From Pseudomonadota bacterium (GTDB lineage Bacteria > Pseudomonadota > Gammaproteobacteria > Burkholderiales > Burkholderiaceae_E): a DNA stretch of 64,000 nucleotides. Location: the NCBI GenBank assembly GCA_029779435.1, contig JAKPAM010000256.1, positions 27,187 through 91,186 of the forward strand. Reading direction: 5' to 3'. Under the pieces are notes generated by a model. The model searched no databases and was not told the origin of the DNA. It worked only from the letters and a program-made list of their open reading frames with translations. How positions within the stretch are numbered: position 1 is the first letter of the stretch; each line of letters starts with the position of its first letter. A program made the translations under genes and the position numbers. Shown in pieces: positions 7,801 through 14,953 of this stretch.

Positions 7801-9631
7801 GAGCAATCTGTCCATCCAGGCGCGCATGCTGCTCTTCATGGCGTTTCAGCGCGAACGTCTGGTTGTCGTCCAGTTGCTCGTAGATCTTCTTCGCCCCCTT
7901 TGCCAGCAAATCGCGCGATTCCCGCGCATTTCGGCGAATATCGAACACCGCCGCATCTCGCTGCTTTTCTATGCCCTCGAGAATCTGCGGCAAGACCTTG
8001 TCGTATTCACGTAGCGCGTCTTCGCGGGACTTGGCGATCTCCTTCTTGACGTTCCCGCAGGCCGTTCCGATCTCAGGCGTGATTTCCTTGCTTGCCTTGT
8101 TGAACTGCTTGGCATATTCCTCGACGACTTCATAGGCCGCGTCGCGCTGCACCGCTCTACGCCCCTCGGATTGCTCGACGTCCGCGATGAATCGCTTCTC
8201 GTACGCCGAGTACTTGCGCCACATCCTCCTGATGTTCCATTCCGTGCAGCGCTTGAGCCAATCAGCTTTCTTCTCATCGAGCTTCGTGAAGCGATCGCTC
8301 CAGGAGTCGAACACCTTCGCCAGTTGATCGCGGTAGAACGCAAAGCCGTCCTTCTGCGCGTTGCCGGCGTTCTTCGCATATTCCCCGGCATCCTCAACGC
8401 AGCGCGTCTCGCCCCACCTGATGCCCTGGTCGTGCGCGCGCACCGTGCGTTCGACCTGGCTGCGGCGTTCCTTCATCAGCGCGCGAACCTTGTCGTCCGC
8501 GACATCCGTCTGCGTCTTTACCTTCGCGCTCGTGTCGTCTGCACGGCGATCGATGGCGTCTCGCGCCTCGCGGGCATGGCGGCCGATGGTGCGGCGTGCC
8601 GATTTCGCGCCTCCCGCCAGTTGCGCCAGCAGGTCTTCGAGATGGACCTGCGTCGACAGTCCGGGCGCAGCGCCTGCTTCCTGTCCCGCTCCGGGTTCCC
8701 GTCCCTCCCCGGCTTCCAGTCGCATTGCGTCCCGGTCGCCGGAAACGACACCGGCTTCGCCACGCGGTCGGAGCATCGATGCGATGCTCGGCATCGCCCC
8801 ATCGCCACGCGATTCATCGCGCGTGCCGCTCGCCGGTTCGTGGGCGGCGACGGGGCCGGAATCGCCGTCACCCGCCGCAAGTCCCTGCACGGAAGTCGTG
8901 GCGGGGTCGAGAGGCGGTGGCTCCGACCGCGGTGCGGATATGGCATGCGCGGCGGAAGAGAGCGGCGGTGGCGGATTCGCCAAGGCGTTCTGCTGATCCG
9001 CCGCGGCATCGTCCGCGGATGGCAACATGACCGTGGGGTCGGCGGCATCGGCGCTGATGGTGCGAGGATCCGCCAAACCCGCGTCGCCGTGGACCGCGCC
9101 CGTTCGTGGCTTGCGCTGCAGTACCCGCGGCGACGATGTCGAGGACCCGTGCCGCGATTGTTGGATCACGTGGGCAAGCTCGTGGGCAATCAGGCGCCTG
9201 CCGTCCTGCGAGTGTGGATTGAACCGGCCGTCACCGAAAACGATGTGGTGGCCCGCCGTGTAGGCCTGCGCATCGACATCGTGCGCGGACTCGGCAGCCG
9301 CTCGACCGTCATGCACCCGCACCCGCGAAAAGTCATGTCCGAAACGCCGTTCCATGTCGCCCCGCAACTCGGCGCCCAGCGTCGCGCCCGGCTCGCCGAC
9401 AGCGCGTGTGACGCTTTCCGGTATCTGTTCGACGTCGCTGGGGACGTGGGAAGCAGGTCGCAGCCATTGCATTCGGTCAATACCGGATTCATGAGTGGGC
9501 CTCGCGAGGGCGAGCTCCGCGGCACGGTCGGCTTCGTCCTCGAGAGCATCGCTTCGATGCGCGCTCGTCCTGACCGCCGCATCCGGCCTGGGTGCGACCG
9601 AAAAGGCTCGGTGCTGTGGCGAGCTCTTCAT
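4820..9631 (-). CDS. Giant DUF4157 (eCIS core domain) protein with putative PD-(D/E)XK nuclease C-terminus
   Basis: A protein of 1603 residues. Residues about 85-170 form the DUF4157 eCIS core domain with the metalloprotease motif HELAH at 150-154 (followed by VIQQ). Residues about 350-810 are charged, helical and coiled-coil-like. Residues about 815-870 are strongly hydrophobic and could span a membrane. Residues about 995-1125 are proline-rich with five copies of an R.IGF motif. A second coiled coil follows, and from about 1430 a compact terminal domain carries LDGVYEK (D1493) and VGEAKY (E1512, K1514), the spacing of PD-(D/E)XK nucleases. DUF4157 proteins are known eCIS cargo or cargo-associated proteins. 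It lies inside the structural operon between the ATPase module and the Afp7-like gene. No immunity gene is apparent. The nuclease assignment is inference; the DUF4157 call is firm. A tape-measure role is also possible. Confidence 0.85.
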   Translation of the reverse strand: MKSSPQHRAFSVAPRPDAAVRTSAHRSDALEDEADRAAELALARPTHESGIDRMQWLRPASHVPSDVEQIPESVTRAVGEPGATLGAELRGDMERRFGHDFSRVRVHDGRAAAESAHDVDAQAYTAGHHIVFGDGRFNPHSQDGRRLIAHELAHVIQQSRHGSSTSSPRVLQRKPRTGAVHGDAGLADPRTISADAADPTVMLPSADDAAADQQNALANPPPPLSSAAHAISAPRSEPPPLDPATTSVQGLAAGDGDSGPVAAHEPASGTRDESRGDGAMPSIASMLRPRGEAGVVSGDRDAMRLEAGEGREPGAGQEAGAAPGLSTQVHLEDLLAQLAGGAKSARRTIGRHAREARDAIDRRADDTSAKVKTQTDVADDKVRALMKERRSQVERTVRAHDQGIRWGETRCVEDAGEYAKNAGNAQKDGFAFYRDQLAKVFDSWSDRFTKLDEKKADWLKRCTEWNIRRMWRKYSAYEKRFIADVEQSEGRRAVQRDAAYEVVEEYAKQFNKASKEITPEIGTACGNVKKEIAKSREDALREYDKVLPQILEGIEKQRDAAVFDIRRNARESRDLLAKGAKKIYEQLDDNQTFALKRHEEQHARLDGQIARGRTSAARQFDGAVAEAMAPISGVIGEAVVMLVNAPEELDPVAADRFVGEVVGFATGAAEATGEVFATARDAGLEKFDQAPSFARRGFATGRALLKEKLREAGADVESKLIEFGEEADKFVRTPLKNLDLTYQDGVEQSAKHLTAFVTATRDQMVEPMEKARKEISDAVRQAVGQQYEAYWHLGRDMNNAARQAAWRYDHDILKHVVDLVEVVLGFVFIVAVLIAVVVGLVFAFGEILAAMFIGFMIGYFGAKAYYERREKEGEEGFSLSALIGAIGDITGFTEAKRAFTDPKMKPFDRGMAWGGFWLGLVGGAQSAGKFLKFIKLKMPKAFTNPFRMERPGLPMAGEGPGLHLGPEAPVLPEAPKIEVNVPNEAGITPESPGASAPRRIGFRPPGETAPVGEVPGAGAPSTPREIGFRPEGKPAPAPEATGTGAPREIGFKLAQENAPAPETSGAGGVKQPRQIGFELPHQQRIAPEATPGGKPQGEVISPRLHHRNTAPETPSGPGKRRIGFVSSEEAAAPVSRAPAPESPGMAGESLGGVIADMPRAREMPGGGEMPTGQQSVGRPVSATAGETPRAPNEGPVTGTAVSTVKPEAQAPAPREAKLSSAAEARLADERAIQTAHETRIAAEERLAKLEEELKFIEELRDATGKKREPYVEDAYSTKSKEVRDARESLKDARRAENEAEAAQRTKLLRDPDADPSAALHDPELRREAVSELEMRRARVKENDALIKANEADLAEAEARVAQREAEFEATRPGSNEGKQSRALAEARDTARARLQSAQQHLESVRARTRPAERANQAHYKRMQDLDRVINPQNYAGELSGAKGDFGEARMHDAMGDDGYAFRGSSKDPGAMSTKPPDTPREPGLGKPSDKGLDGVYEKSAPVKGEARHRVGEAKYDQADLSPGQDSLEWVDARLDAAVGPKHANRMRAEGYEYWVMKYNPRTMRVEPTKLWEFRPIEGRFAPEQFPGAGKKPLGAAHYEKPQP

Positions 9632-9879
9632 CGCCGCAGTGCTCCAGCAATGCCGTGCGCGACACGGCGGCCGGCTTCTTTCGAGTCGGTCGGACTGGGA
9701 AGACGAGCTTGGCCTCGCCGGCTTTGCGCAGTCACGTTGCCGCGTGGGAGGTCCTTGCCGTCGATCTGCTCAAATGCGTTCGAAAGTTCGGCAAGCAATG
9801 CCGCCTCGAATGCGCGCTTGTCATCGATGGTCACGCCGACCACCGTGACCTTGTCGACGCGAAAGACCACCCGGCTCAT
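9628..9879 (-). CDS. Small conserved-looking eCIS operon protein, function unknown
   Basis: A protein of 83 residues starting MSRVVFRVDKVTVVGVTIDDKRAFEAALLAEL, with a short beta-rich start followed by a helix and a polar arginine-rich tail. It overlaps the ATPase gene upstream and the DUF4157 gene downstream by ATGA at both ends, so it is almost certainly expressed. I do not recognise a named family. Its position just before the large DUF4157 protein suggests a chaperone or loading factor for that protein, but this is inference from gene order only. Confidence 0.7.
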   Translation of the reverse strand: MSRVVFRVDKVTVVGVTIDDKRAFEAALLAELSNAFEQIDGKDLPRGNVTAQSRRGQARLPSPTDSKEAGRRVAHGIAGALRR

Positions 9880-11783
9880 AGCCAGCCTCGTACTTCGGCA
9901 TCGGAGAAGGGTCTTTCGCGCTTGACGGCTTCACTGCGCGCCGCTTGCAACAGGTGGCTCATTTCCACGGCACCGCCCGCATCAGCGGCGAGGAACGCGG
10001 CATTGAGGGCGATGTTGTGGATGCTGCCCCCCGCGACATTGAGCTGCGCGAGCTTGGCGTGATCGACGCCGACCGTCGGCGTCGATTCGGGAAATATGCC
10101 GCGCCAGATCCGCTCGCGAAGACTGTCATCGGGAAACGGAAACTGAACGACGAATCGAAGGCGGCGCTGAAACGCGACATCGATCGCGCTCTTGATGTTG
10201 GTCGTCAGGATCGCCAGGCCACGGTAAGCCTCCATGCGCTGCAGGAGGTAGCTGACCTCGATATTGGCGTAGCGGTCGTGGCTGTCCTTTATTTCACTCC
10301 GCTTGCCGAACAACGCATCGGCCTCGTCGAAGAGGAGGACGGCGCCGGAGGCCTCCGCTGCGTCGAAAACACGGCGAAGGTTCTTCTCGGTCTCACCGAT
10401 GTACTTGCTCACCATCGAGGCGAGATCGATCCTGTACATGTCGAGCTGAAGCTCATTGGCCAGCACCTCGGCCGCCAAGGTCTTGCCGGTGCCGCTCTCG
10501 CCCGCGAACAGGACGCTGATACCCAGGCCTCGGCCCCCTTTGCGGCCGAAGCCCCAGGCTTCGTGCACGTGCAGGCGGTTTCTCGCCTGCGCCGCGATTT
10601 GCCGCAGCGTCGCGATCTGCTGCGGCGGCAGTACCAGGTCGCTCCAGGATGCCGAAGGCACGACGCGCTGCGCGAGACCATTGAGCTCCGCGCTGGCCAT
10701 CTTCCGGCATGCCTGCCACAGGCGATCCTCGGCCCACGTGCCTGTCATGGCCGTGCCGCGCAGCGCGCGCGCCATCCGCGCGATGTCTCCGCTACCCAGG
10801 TGAAATTGCCCGGCGATCGAATCGATCGCTCCACTGAAGCTGCTCGCGGGTTCGCCCAGCGCCTGATGCCACATCCGCTTTTGCTCGAGCGATCCCGGGC
10901 GACTCACGTCGAAGACCGCTGCACGAGGCAAATCGAATTCGATCGGTGAGGAGACGAACGTCAAGCCCGAAAGCCGCTTTACGAAGCGTGCGGCGATCCG
11001 CGGCTCGGACTCCTCCTGGATACACAGAAGCAACGCGCTACCGAGCAATGCCGAATCCCGGTTCCACAGTGACGCCAGATCATCCAGTTGATCCGTACCG
11101 ATGGGCAGGTCCTGGACCTGCAGGCAGCGCAGGCGCAGCCCGCAGTTCTGCGCGATGCGTGTCGCGACTTGCACCTTTCCATCGGCGTCATCGCCGATCA
11201 GCTGAATCAGTGGCGTCGACGTGCCTGTTCTCAGCGCGTCCTCTGCCTGCTCCGCCACCACCGCATGGCTGGGGGCCAGCAGCTCGACTTCCGCGGGTTC
11301 GACAAAGGACTTCAGGGCGGGATCGAGGTAGTTGACCCCGGCGAGGTAGTGCAATACCCGCTCTTCGATGCTGATGCGGCAAGTCGTCAGCGCATGTTCA
11401 TCGTGCACGCGCAGCAAGCGCATGGCGCGCAACGCCCCGATCGGCGTCAGAGCACTCCAGTGGGCGTCTGCCAGGACGGCAAGGGCCAATCCGAATGTCG
11501 GTTGGATGCGTGAGGATCGCGGCGCTCGAGCCATGCATGCCTGAGCGAACGATTCATCCATCGTCATTCCCGCACACAGCAACAGCGTGTCGCGCTCGAA
11601 GGCGGTAAGCCCGAATGTTTCGGTCAGCAAGTCGATCGCGGTGGGCATCGCGACGGCGGAACGGACTTCTTCCAGGTTGCGCGCCGCCTCATCGTGTCCC
11701 TTCTCTTCGAGGCGCGCCCTCAGTCGCGCGAACTCCGCCACGAGCACGCGCTGATTGGCCGTTGTCCAGTCGCTGTCGCTCAT
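9876..11783 (-). CDS. AAA+ ATPase of the eCIS (Afp15-like)
   Basis: A protein of 635 residues. The first about 400 residues are an N-terminal region as in Afp15/PVC15 ATPases. The C-terminal AAA+ domain has Walker A GESGTGKT near residues 425-432, Walker B VLLFDEADALFGKR near 479-492, and a sensor region AILTTNIKSAIDVAFQRR with the arginine finger pair. Afp15-type ATPases are needed for particle assembly, probably in tube/sheath termination or baseplate assembly. It overlaps the DUF4255 gene upstream and the small gene downstream by ATGA. Confidence 0.92.
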   Translation of the reverse strand: MSDSDWTTANQRVLVAEFARLRARLEEKGHDEAARNLEEVRSAVAMPTAIDLLTETFGLTAFERDTLLLCAGMTMDESFAQACMARAPRSSRIQPTFGLALAVLADAHWSALTPIGALRAMRLLRVHDEHALTTCRISIEERVLHYLAGVNYLDPALKSFVEPAEVELLAPSHAVVAEQAEDALRTGTSTPLIQLIGDDADGKVQVATRIAQNCGLRLRCLQVQDLPIGTDQLDDLASLWNRDSALLGSALLLCIQEESEPRIAARFVKRLSGLTFVSSPIEFDLPRAAVFDVSRPGSLEQKRMWHQALGEPASSFSGAIDSIAGQFHLGSGDIARMARALRGTAMTGTWAEDRLWQACRKMASAELNGLAQRVVPSASWSDLVLPPQQIATLRQIAAQARNRLHVHEAWGFGRKGGRGLGISVLFAGESGTGKTLAAEVLANELQLDMYRIDLASMVSKYIGETEKNLRRVFDAAEASGAVLLFDEADALFGKRSEIKDSHDRYANIEVSYLLQRMEAYRGLAILTTNIKSAIDVAFQRRLRFVVQFPFPDDSLRERIWRGIFPESTPTVGVDHAKLAQLNVAGGSIHNIALNAAFLAADAGGAVEMSHLLQAARSEAVKRERPFSDAEVRGWL

Positions 11784-13051
11784 TGGATTCGGATCCTGCG
11801 ATCGAAGAATTCAGGGGGCGACTTGGACGCATCGATGATCGGGCTGTCGATGCCATCGATGCGCAATCGCGCCAGGTGATCGCCCAGCGGTGCGTTCGGA
11901 ATCTGGAAAGTCAGACTGCTGACGGGCGCGGTGAACGGCTGCGGCGTGAACTCGTTCGTACCGAGCACGAGGCGCGCCGTTTGGCCGGCGCGCAGCTCGG
12001 GCGTGAAGTCGAGCGTGATGCTCGCCGTGCCGCCGCCGGCGTTGACGGTCTGCGGCAGGTTGGCGACGTGCGGCGCGACGGTGAGCGCGAGTTGGTTCGA
12101 CAGCCGCGGGGCCGCCTCGGTGGGCAGCTTGATGCGTGCGGCCAGCTTGTAGACGCCCGACGGGAAGTCGGCCGCGCGATTCGCGGGAATCGCGAACGCC
12201 AGCTTCGTGGCATTGCCGCCCGTCGCGGGCAGGATCTCTTCGATCCCGAACCGGTCGTTGGTGAGCAGGACTTCGCGCGTAACCCCATCCAGCGTGAAGC
12301 CTTCCAGCGTGACGGTCGTGCCAAGTTCAACCACCGCCTGCCTGCCGAAGGGCACCACGGCGGAAATCGTCGGCACGGTGGGCGCGAGATTGGGCTGCGC
12401 CTTCAGTCGCCTGACCAGCACGGGCAACGGGTTCGGCGTCGGATCCTCGGCCTGGATGAGCACGACCGACACTTCGTACGCGGCGCTGGGTCGATAATGC
12501 GCCAGCGTCGAGGTCCAGAACTTGGACATGTCCTCGGTGCTCAGGAACTCCGGCGTGATTCGCAGCTGCTCGATCTGGTCTTGCAGGCCGGAGTCGCGCA
12601 GCGCGCGCAACCACGGCGGCAACGTGCCCGACTGATCGGGCGGCGGCTGCAACGCGATGCGAATCGCTTCGCGCGGAATCACCGGATTCTCGTGCAGCAA
12701 CTGCATCGCATGCCCGAGAAGGATCTCTGCGTGCAGGTCGGCGGCCCCATAGGCCGAAATCAGGTAGTGCAGGTTGAGGGCGAGCGGCGGATTGGCGAGC
12801 CGATTGCGCCCGGAGCCGTCACGCGAAGGCAGCCCTTCGTTGCGCCAGCCGAGGTTCGGCGTGACCTGGCGCATGAACAGGTTCAGTTGAGTCACTTCGA
12901 CGCCGTTCTGCTGCACGACCTTGTCGGGCGGCAGCGTGCTCACGGCGACGCTCTGCCCGATCTGGCCGGCGACGTTCTGATTGACGAAGCGGTCATTGAG
13001 CAGATCGCGCAACACTTGCGTGACACCGGCGATGGCGAGCGCGGTGCTCAT
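11780..13051 (-). CDS. DUF4255 protein, eCIS tail terminator/cap (Afp16-like) with C-terminal Ig-like extension
   Basis: A protein of 423 residues. Residues 1-190 match the DUF4255 type (ALAIAGVTQVLRDLLNDRF; LNLFMRQVTPNLGWRNEGLP; ANPPLALNLHYLISAYG; SKFWTSTLAHYRPSAAYEVSVVLIQ). Afp16, the prototype, caps the tube and sheath and fixes particle length. The remaining about 220 residues look like two beta-sandwich (IPT/Ig-like) repeats, for example TVTLEGFTLDGVTREVLL and ASITLDFTPELRAGQTARLVLG. The extension is present in many, not all, family members and might decorate the particle end. ATGA overlaps on both sides. Confidence 0.9.
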   Translation of the reverse strand: MSTALAIAGVTQVLRDLLNDRFVNQNVAGQIGQSVAVSTLPPDKVVQQNGVEVTQLNLFMRQVTPNLGWRNEGLPSRDGSGRNRLANPPLALNLHYLISAYGAADLHAEILLGHAMQLLHENPVIPREAIRIALQPPPDQSGTLPPWLRALRDSGLQDQIEQLRITPEFLSTEDMSKFWTSTLAHYRPSAAYEVSVVLIQAEDPTPNPLPVLVRRLKAQPNLAPTVPTISAVVPFGRQAVVELGTTVTLEGFTLDGVTREVLLTNDRFGIEEILPATGGNATKLAFAIPANRAADFPSGVYKLAARIKLPTEAAPRLSNQLALTVAPHVANLPQTVNAGGGTASITLDFTPELRAGQTARLVLGTNEFTPQPFTAPVSSLTFQIPNAPLGDHLARLRIDGIDSPIIDASKSPPEFFDRRIRIQ

Positions 13052-13674
13052 GAGGGCCTCCGCCGCGCGAGGTATTCGTCGAGCGGCCGCGTGTCGCGGA
13101 CGGCGGGCTTGGGACTCTTCTTCGGCGCTGCGGGCTCCGGCGCCGCGATGACCTCGATGCGGCCGATATGCACGTGGACTTCGGTGGACTCGACGCGCGT
13201 CTCTTCCAGGCCTGCGTCGATCGGCCGTGGTGCCGGCGCAACAGGCGCGATCGGAGGCGGCGCGCTTGCGACTCGCGTCTCTTCGAGCAGCGGCTGCGGC
13301 GTGCGATCGAAGAAGTCGCCCGAAGGCGGCCGCACCGCATACTCGCGCGCGCCGGCCTGCCATGCGCGATGGGGGTCCGCGGCGCGCGCGCGAGTCGTCG
13401 GCGCAGCGATCTCGTGAACGGTCTCGATGGATCGGATCGCCGTGTCCGCCTCGTGCAGCGATCCGCCCGCCACGGGCGTCGATGCCCGCACGCCCTGCTC
13501 TCGCTGTCGCGGCGCTTCGGGCGCGATACCCGTCAGCGGCCGCGTGTCCTCGACCTCCTGCGGAATCCCCATCGGCACTTGCGCATGCACGCTCGCGGCC
13601 GGCCGTATGCGTGGCGTTCCGCTGACCGGCACGCCCAGCGCCTGCCCGGCCAATCTTTGCAGCAGGCCGCTCAT
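13048..13674 (-). CDS. Proline/alanine-rich eCIS operon protein, function unknown
   Basis: A protein of 208 residues. It starts MSGLLQRLAGQALG, a short amphipathic helix, then a long disordered stretch rich in Pro, Ala and Arg with the phrase LEETRV occurring twice (about residues 129 and 155). A conserved-looking beta segment VHVHIGRIEVIAA follows near residue 165, then another disordered tail. This layout, a helix, a linker and an H.HIGRIEV strand, is a recurring feature of small unassigned proteins in eCIS clusters. It overlaps both neighbours by ATGA. I cannot assign a function; a scaffold or baseplate-associated role is a guess. Confidence 0.7.
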   Translation of the reverse strand: MSGLLQRLAGQALGVPVSGTPRIRPAASVHAQVPMGIPQEVEDTRPLTGIAPEAPRQREQGVRASTPVAGGSLHEADTAIRSIETVHEIAAPTTRARAADPHRAWQAGAREYAVRPPSGDFFDRTPQPLLEETRVASAPPPIAPVAPAPRPIDAGLEETRVESTEVHVHIGRIEVIAAPEPAAPKKSPKPAVRDTRPLDEYLARRRPS

Positions 13675-14381
13675 GCCAGCACCCGTTCCAGGTAAGCGCG
13701 CCGTCGCGTATCGGACAGCTCGAGGATCTGCCGCTCGCTCCAGTTGTACGAACGCGCCAGTGCATGCACCTCGTCGAGCAGGCGCCGTGCGCGTACGTCG
13801 ACCTCCTCCCAAAGGAACGCGCCGACATCGAAAGGTGCATTCCATGCGTGTTCGCAAGCCGGACACACGAAATCGAGAGCGAGATCCATGCAAGGGTCCG
13901 CCTCGTCCATCGCGTGCGAGATCTGCGATTCGAGTTCGTCGCTCCACTCGGCCGGCGCATTCCCCACGAACAAGCGCTGCAGCAGATGCCGGACGGCGCC
14001 CGGCTCATCCCGTTCGGCGGCAATCACGGCAAGATCGCGCGACGTCGGCAACCGCAGCATATGGCCGGCGGCCCGCACATCCGCCAACGCGCGATCGCCG
14101 CGCGCGGGTGCCCGCTCCAGCAACGTGCTCGCGCGCAGTGTGAATTCGAGGCTTTCGCCACACCCGGGGCAGGTCACGCAGGATTGCATCGCATCGCCGA
14201 ACAACGACTGGCGCAGCCTCAGCAGCGCCGCGTTGCGTTGGCCGAGCGTCCGGTCGGCGAGCGTCTCCGGATCGGAGCCGGGTTCGGCCGCCGCGAACAG
14301 CAGCAGCGCGCGGTCGATGCCATGGCGTCGGCGGCCGTGCTCCCAGCACGCGAGCAGGGATTGCGCATCCATGCCGGACAT
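13671..14381 (-). CDS. T4 gp26-like baseplate/hub assembly protein with zinc ribbon
   Basis: A protein of 236 residues. Two CxxC pairs are visible, CVTCPGCGESLEF near residue 68 and FVCPACEHAW near residue 172, which together could bind zinc. The arrangement (a helical start LLACWEHGRRRHGIDRALLLFAAA, CPGCGE, then the second CPAC followed by an aromatic segment FLWEEVDVRARRLLDEVHALARSYNWSERQILEL) resembles the T4 base plate protein family (gp26/gp51-like hub assembly chaperone) found in several eCIS clusters. It lies 9 bases after the tube gene and overlaps the next gene by ATGA. The family match is from memory of the pattern. Confidence 0.65.
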   Translation of the reverse strand: MSGMDAQSLLACWEHGRRRHGIDRALLLFAAAEPGSDPETLADRTLGQRNAALLRLRQSLFGDAMQSCVTCPGCGESLEFTLRASTLLERAPARGDRALADVRAAGHMLRLPTSRDLAVIAAERDEPGAVRHLLQRLFVGNAPAEWSDELESQISHAMDEADPCMDLALDFVCPACEHAWNAPFDVGAFLWEEVDVRARRLLDEVHALARSYNWSERQILELSDTRRRAYLERVLA

Positions 14382-14390
14382 GGGCGGTCC

Positions 14391-14918
14391 TTATTGCGGC
14401 GGCTCGGTGAAGCTGGGCTCGGCGGGCTCGACGACGTCGACGTCGCGCTCCCAGCCCTCGTTCTCGAGCTTGAGGTGCTGGATGGCGATCGCGTTGGCAT
14501 TCGCATCGAGATCGGGCAGCGCCTGGAACTCGGAGACCCAGCAGCGGTAGATCTTGTACGCCAGGACCAGTTGCCCGGCCTCGTTGTACAGCTCGAGCAT
14601 GATGTCCTTGCGGAAATCACGCAGCGAACTTTCCTGCCCCAGGCCGGAGCCGTAGTTCCAGACCTTGTTGGCCCAACGCTCGAATTCGACGTCCTGCGTG
14701 ACGCCGCGCTCCAGCGTGATCGCTTCGAACTTGATGCGTCCGGGCCCCTTGCGCGAGGTCGATGGATCGCCGCCCTCGCGGTGCTCGATGACCTCGGTGG
14801 TGCGCTTGAGCGCGGAACACTTGGAGATTCCGGCGACGTAGCGCCCGTCCCATTTGATCCGGTACTTGAAGTTCGGGTACGGCGTCAGGCGCTGCGGATT
14901 CACGGGAAACTGCGGCAT
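14391..14918 (-). CDS. Inner tube protein (gp19-like, Afp1/Afp5-like)
   Basis: A protein of 175 residues starting MPQFPVNPQRLTPYPNFKYRIKWDGRYVAGISKCSAL, with HREGGDPSTSRKGPGRIKFEAITLERGVTQD and a C-terminal YKIYRCWVSEFQALPDLDANANAIAIQHLKLENEGWERD. These are hallmarks of the T4 gp19-type tube protein of contractile injection systems. Hexamers stack to form the tube that is driven into the target. The ATG at 14918 is chosen because the conserved family start lies there; the frame is open much further upstream but that part is out-of-frame sheath sequence. Only one tube gene is visible here, whereas Afp and PVC have two (the Afp7-like adaptor aside). Confidence 0.93.
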   Translation of the reverse strand: MPQFPVNPQRLTPYPNFKYRIKWDGRYVAGISKCSALKRTTEVIEHREGGDPSTSRKGPGRIKFEAITLERGVTQDVEFERWANKVWNYGSGLGQESSLRDFRKDIMLELYNEAGQLVLAYKIYRCWVSEFQALPDLDANANAIAIQHLKLENEGWERDVDVVEPAEPSFTEPPQ

Positions 14919-14953
14919 GTCGTCTCCTTGCGAGGGGTCGCGGTCCAGGGCAT

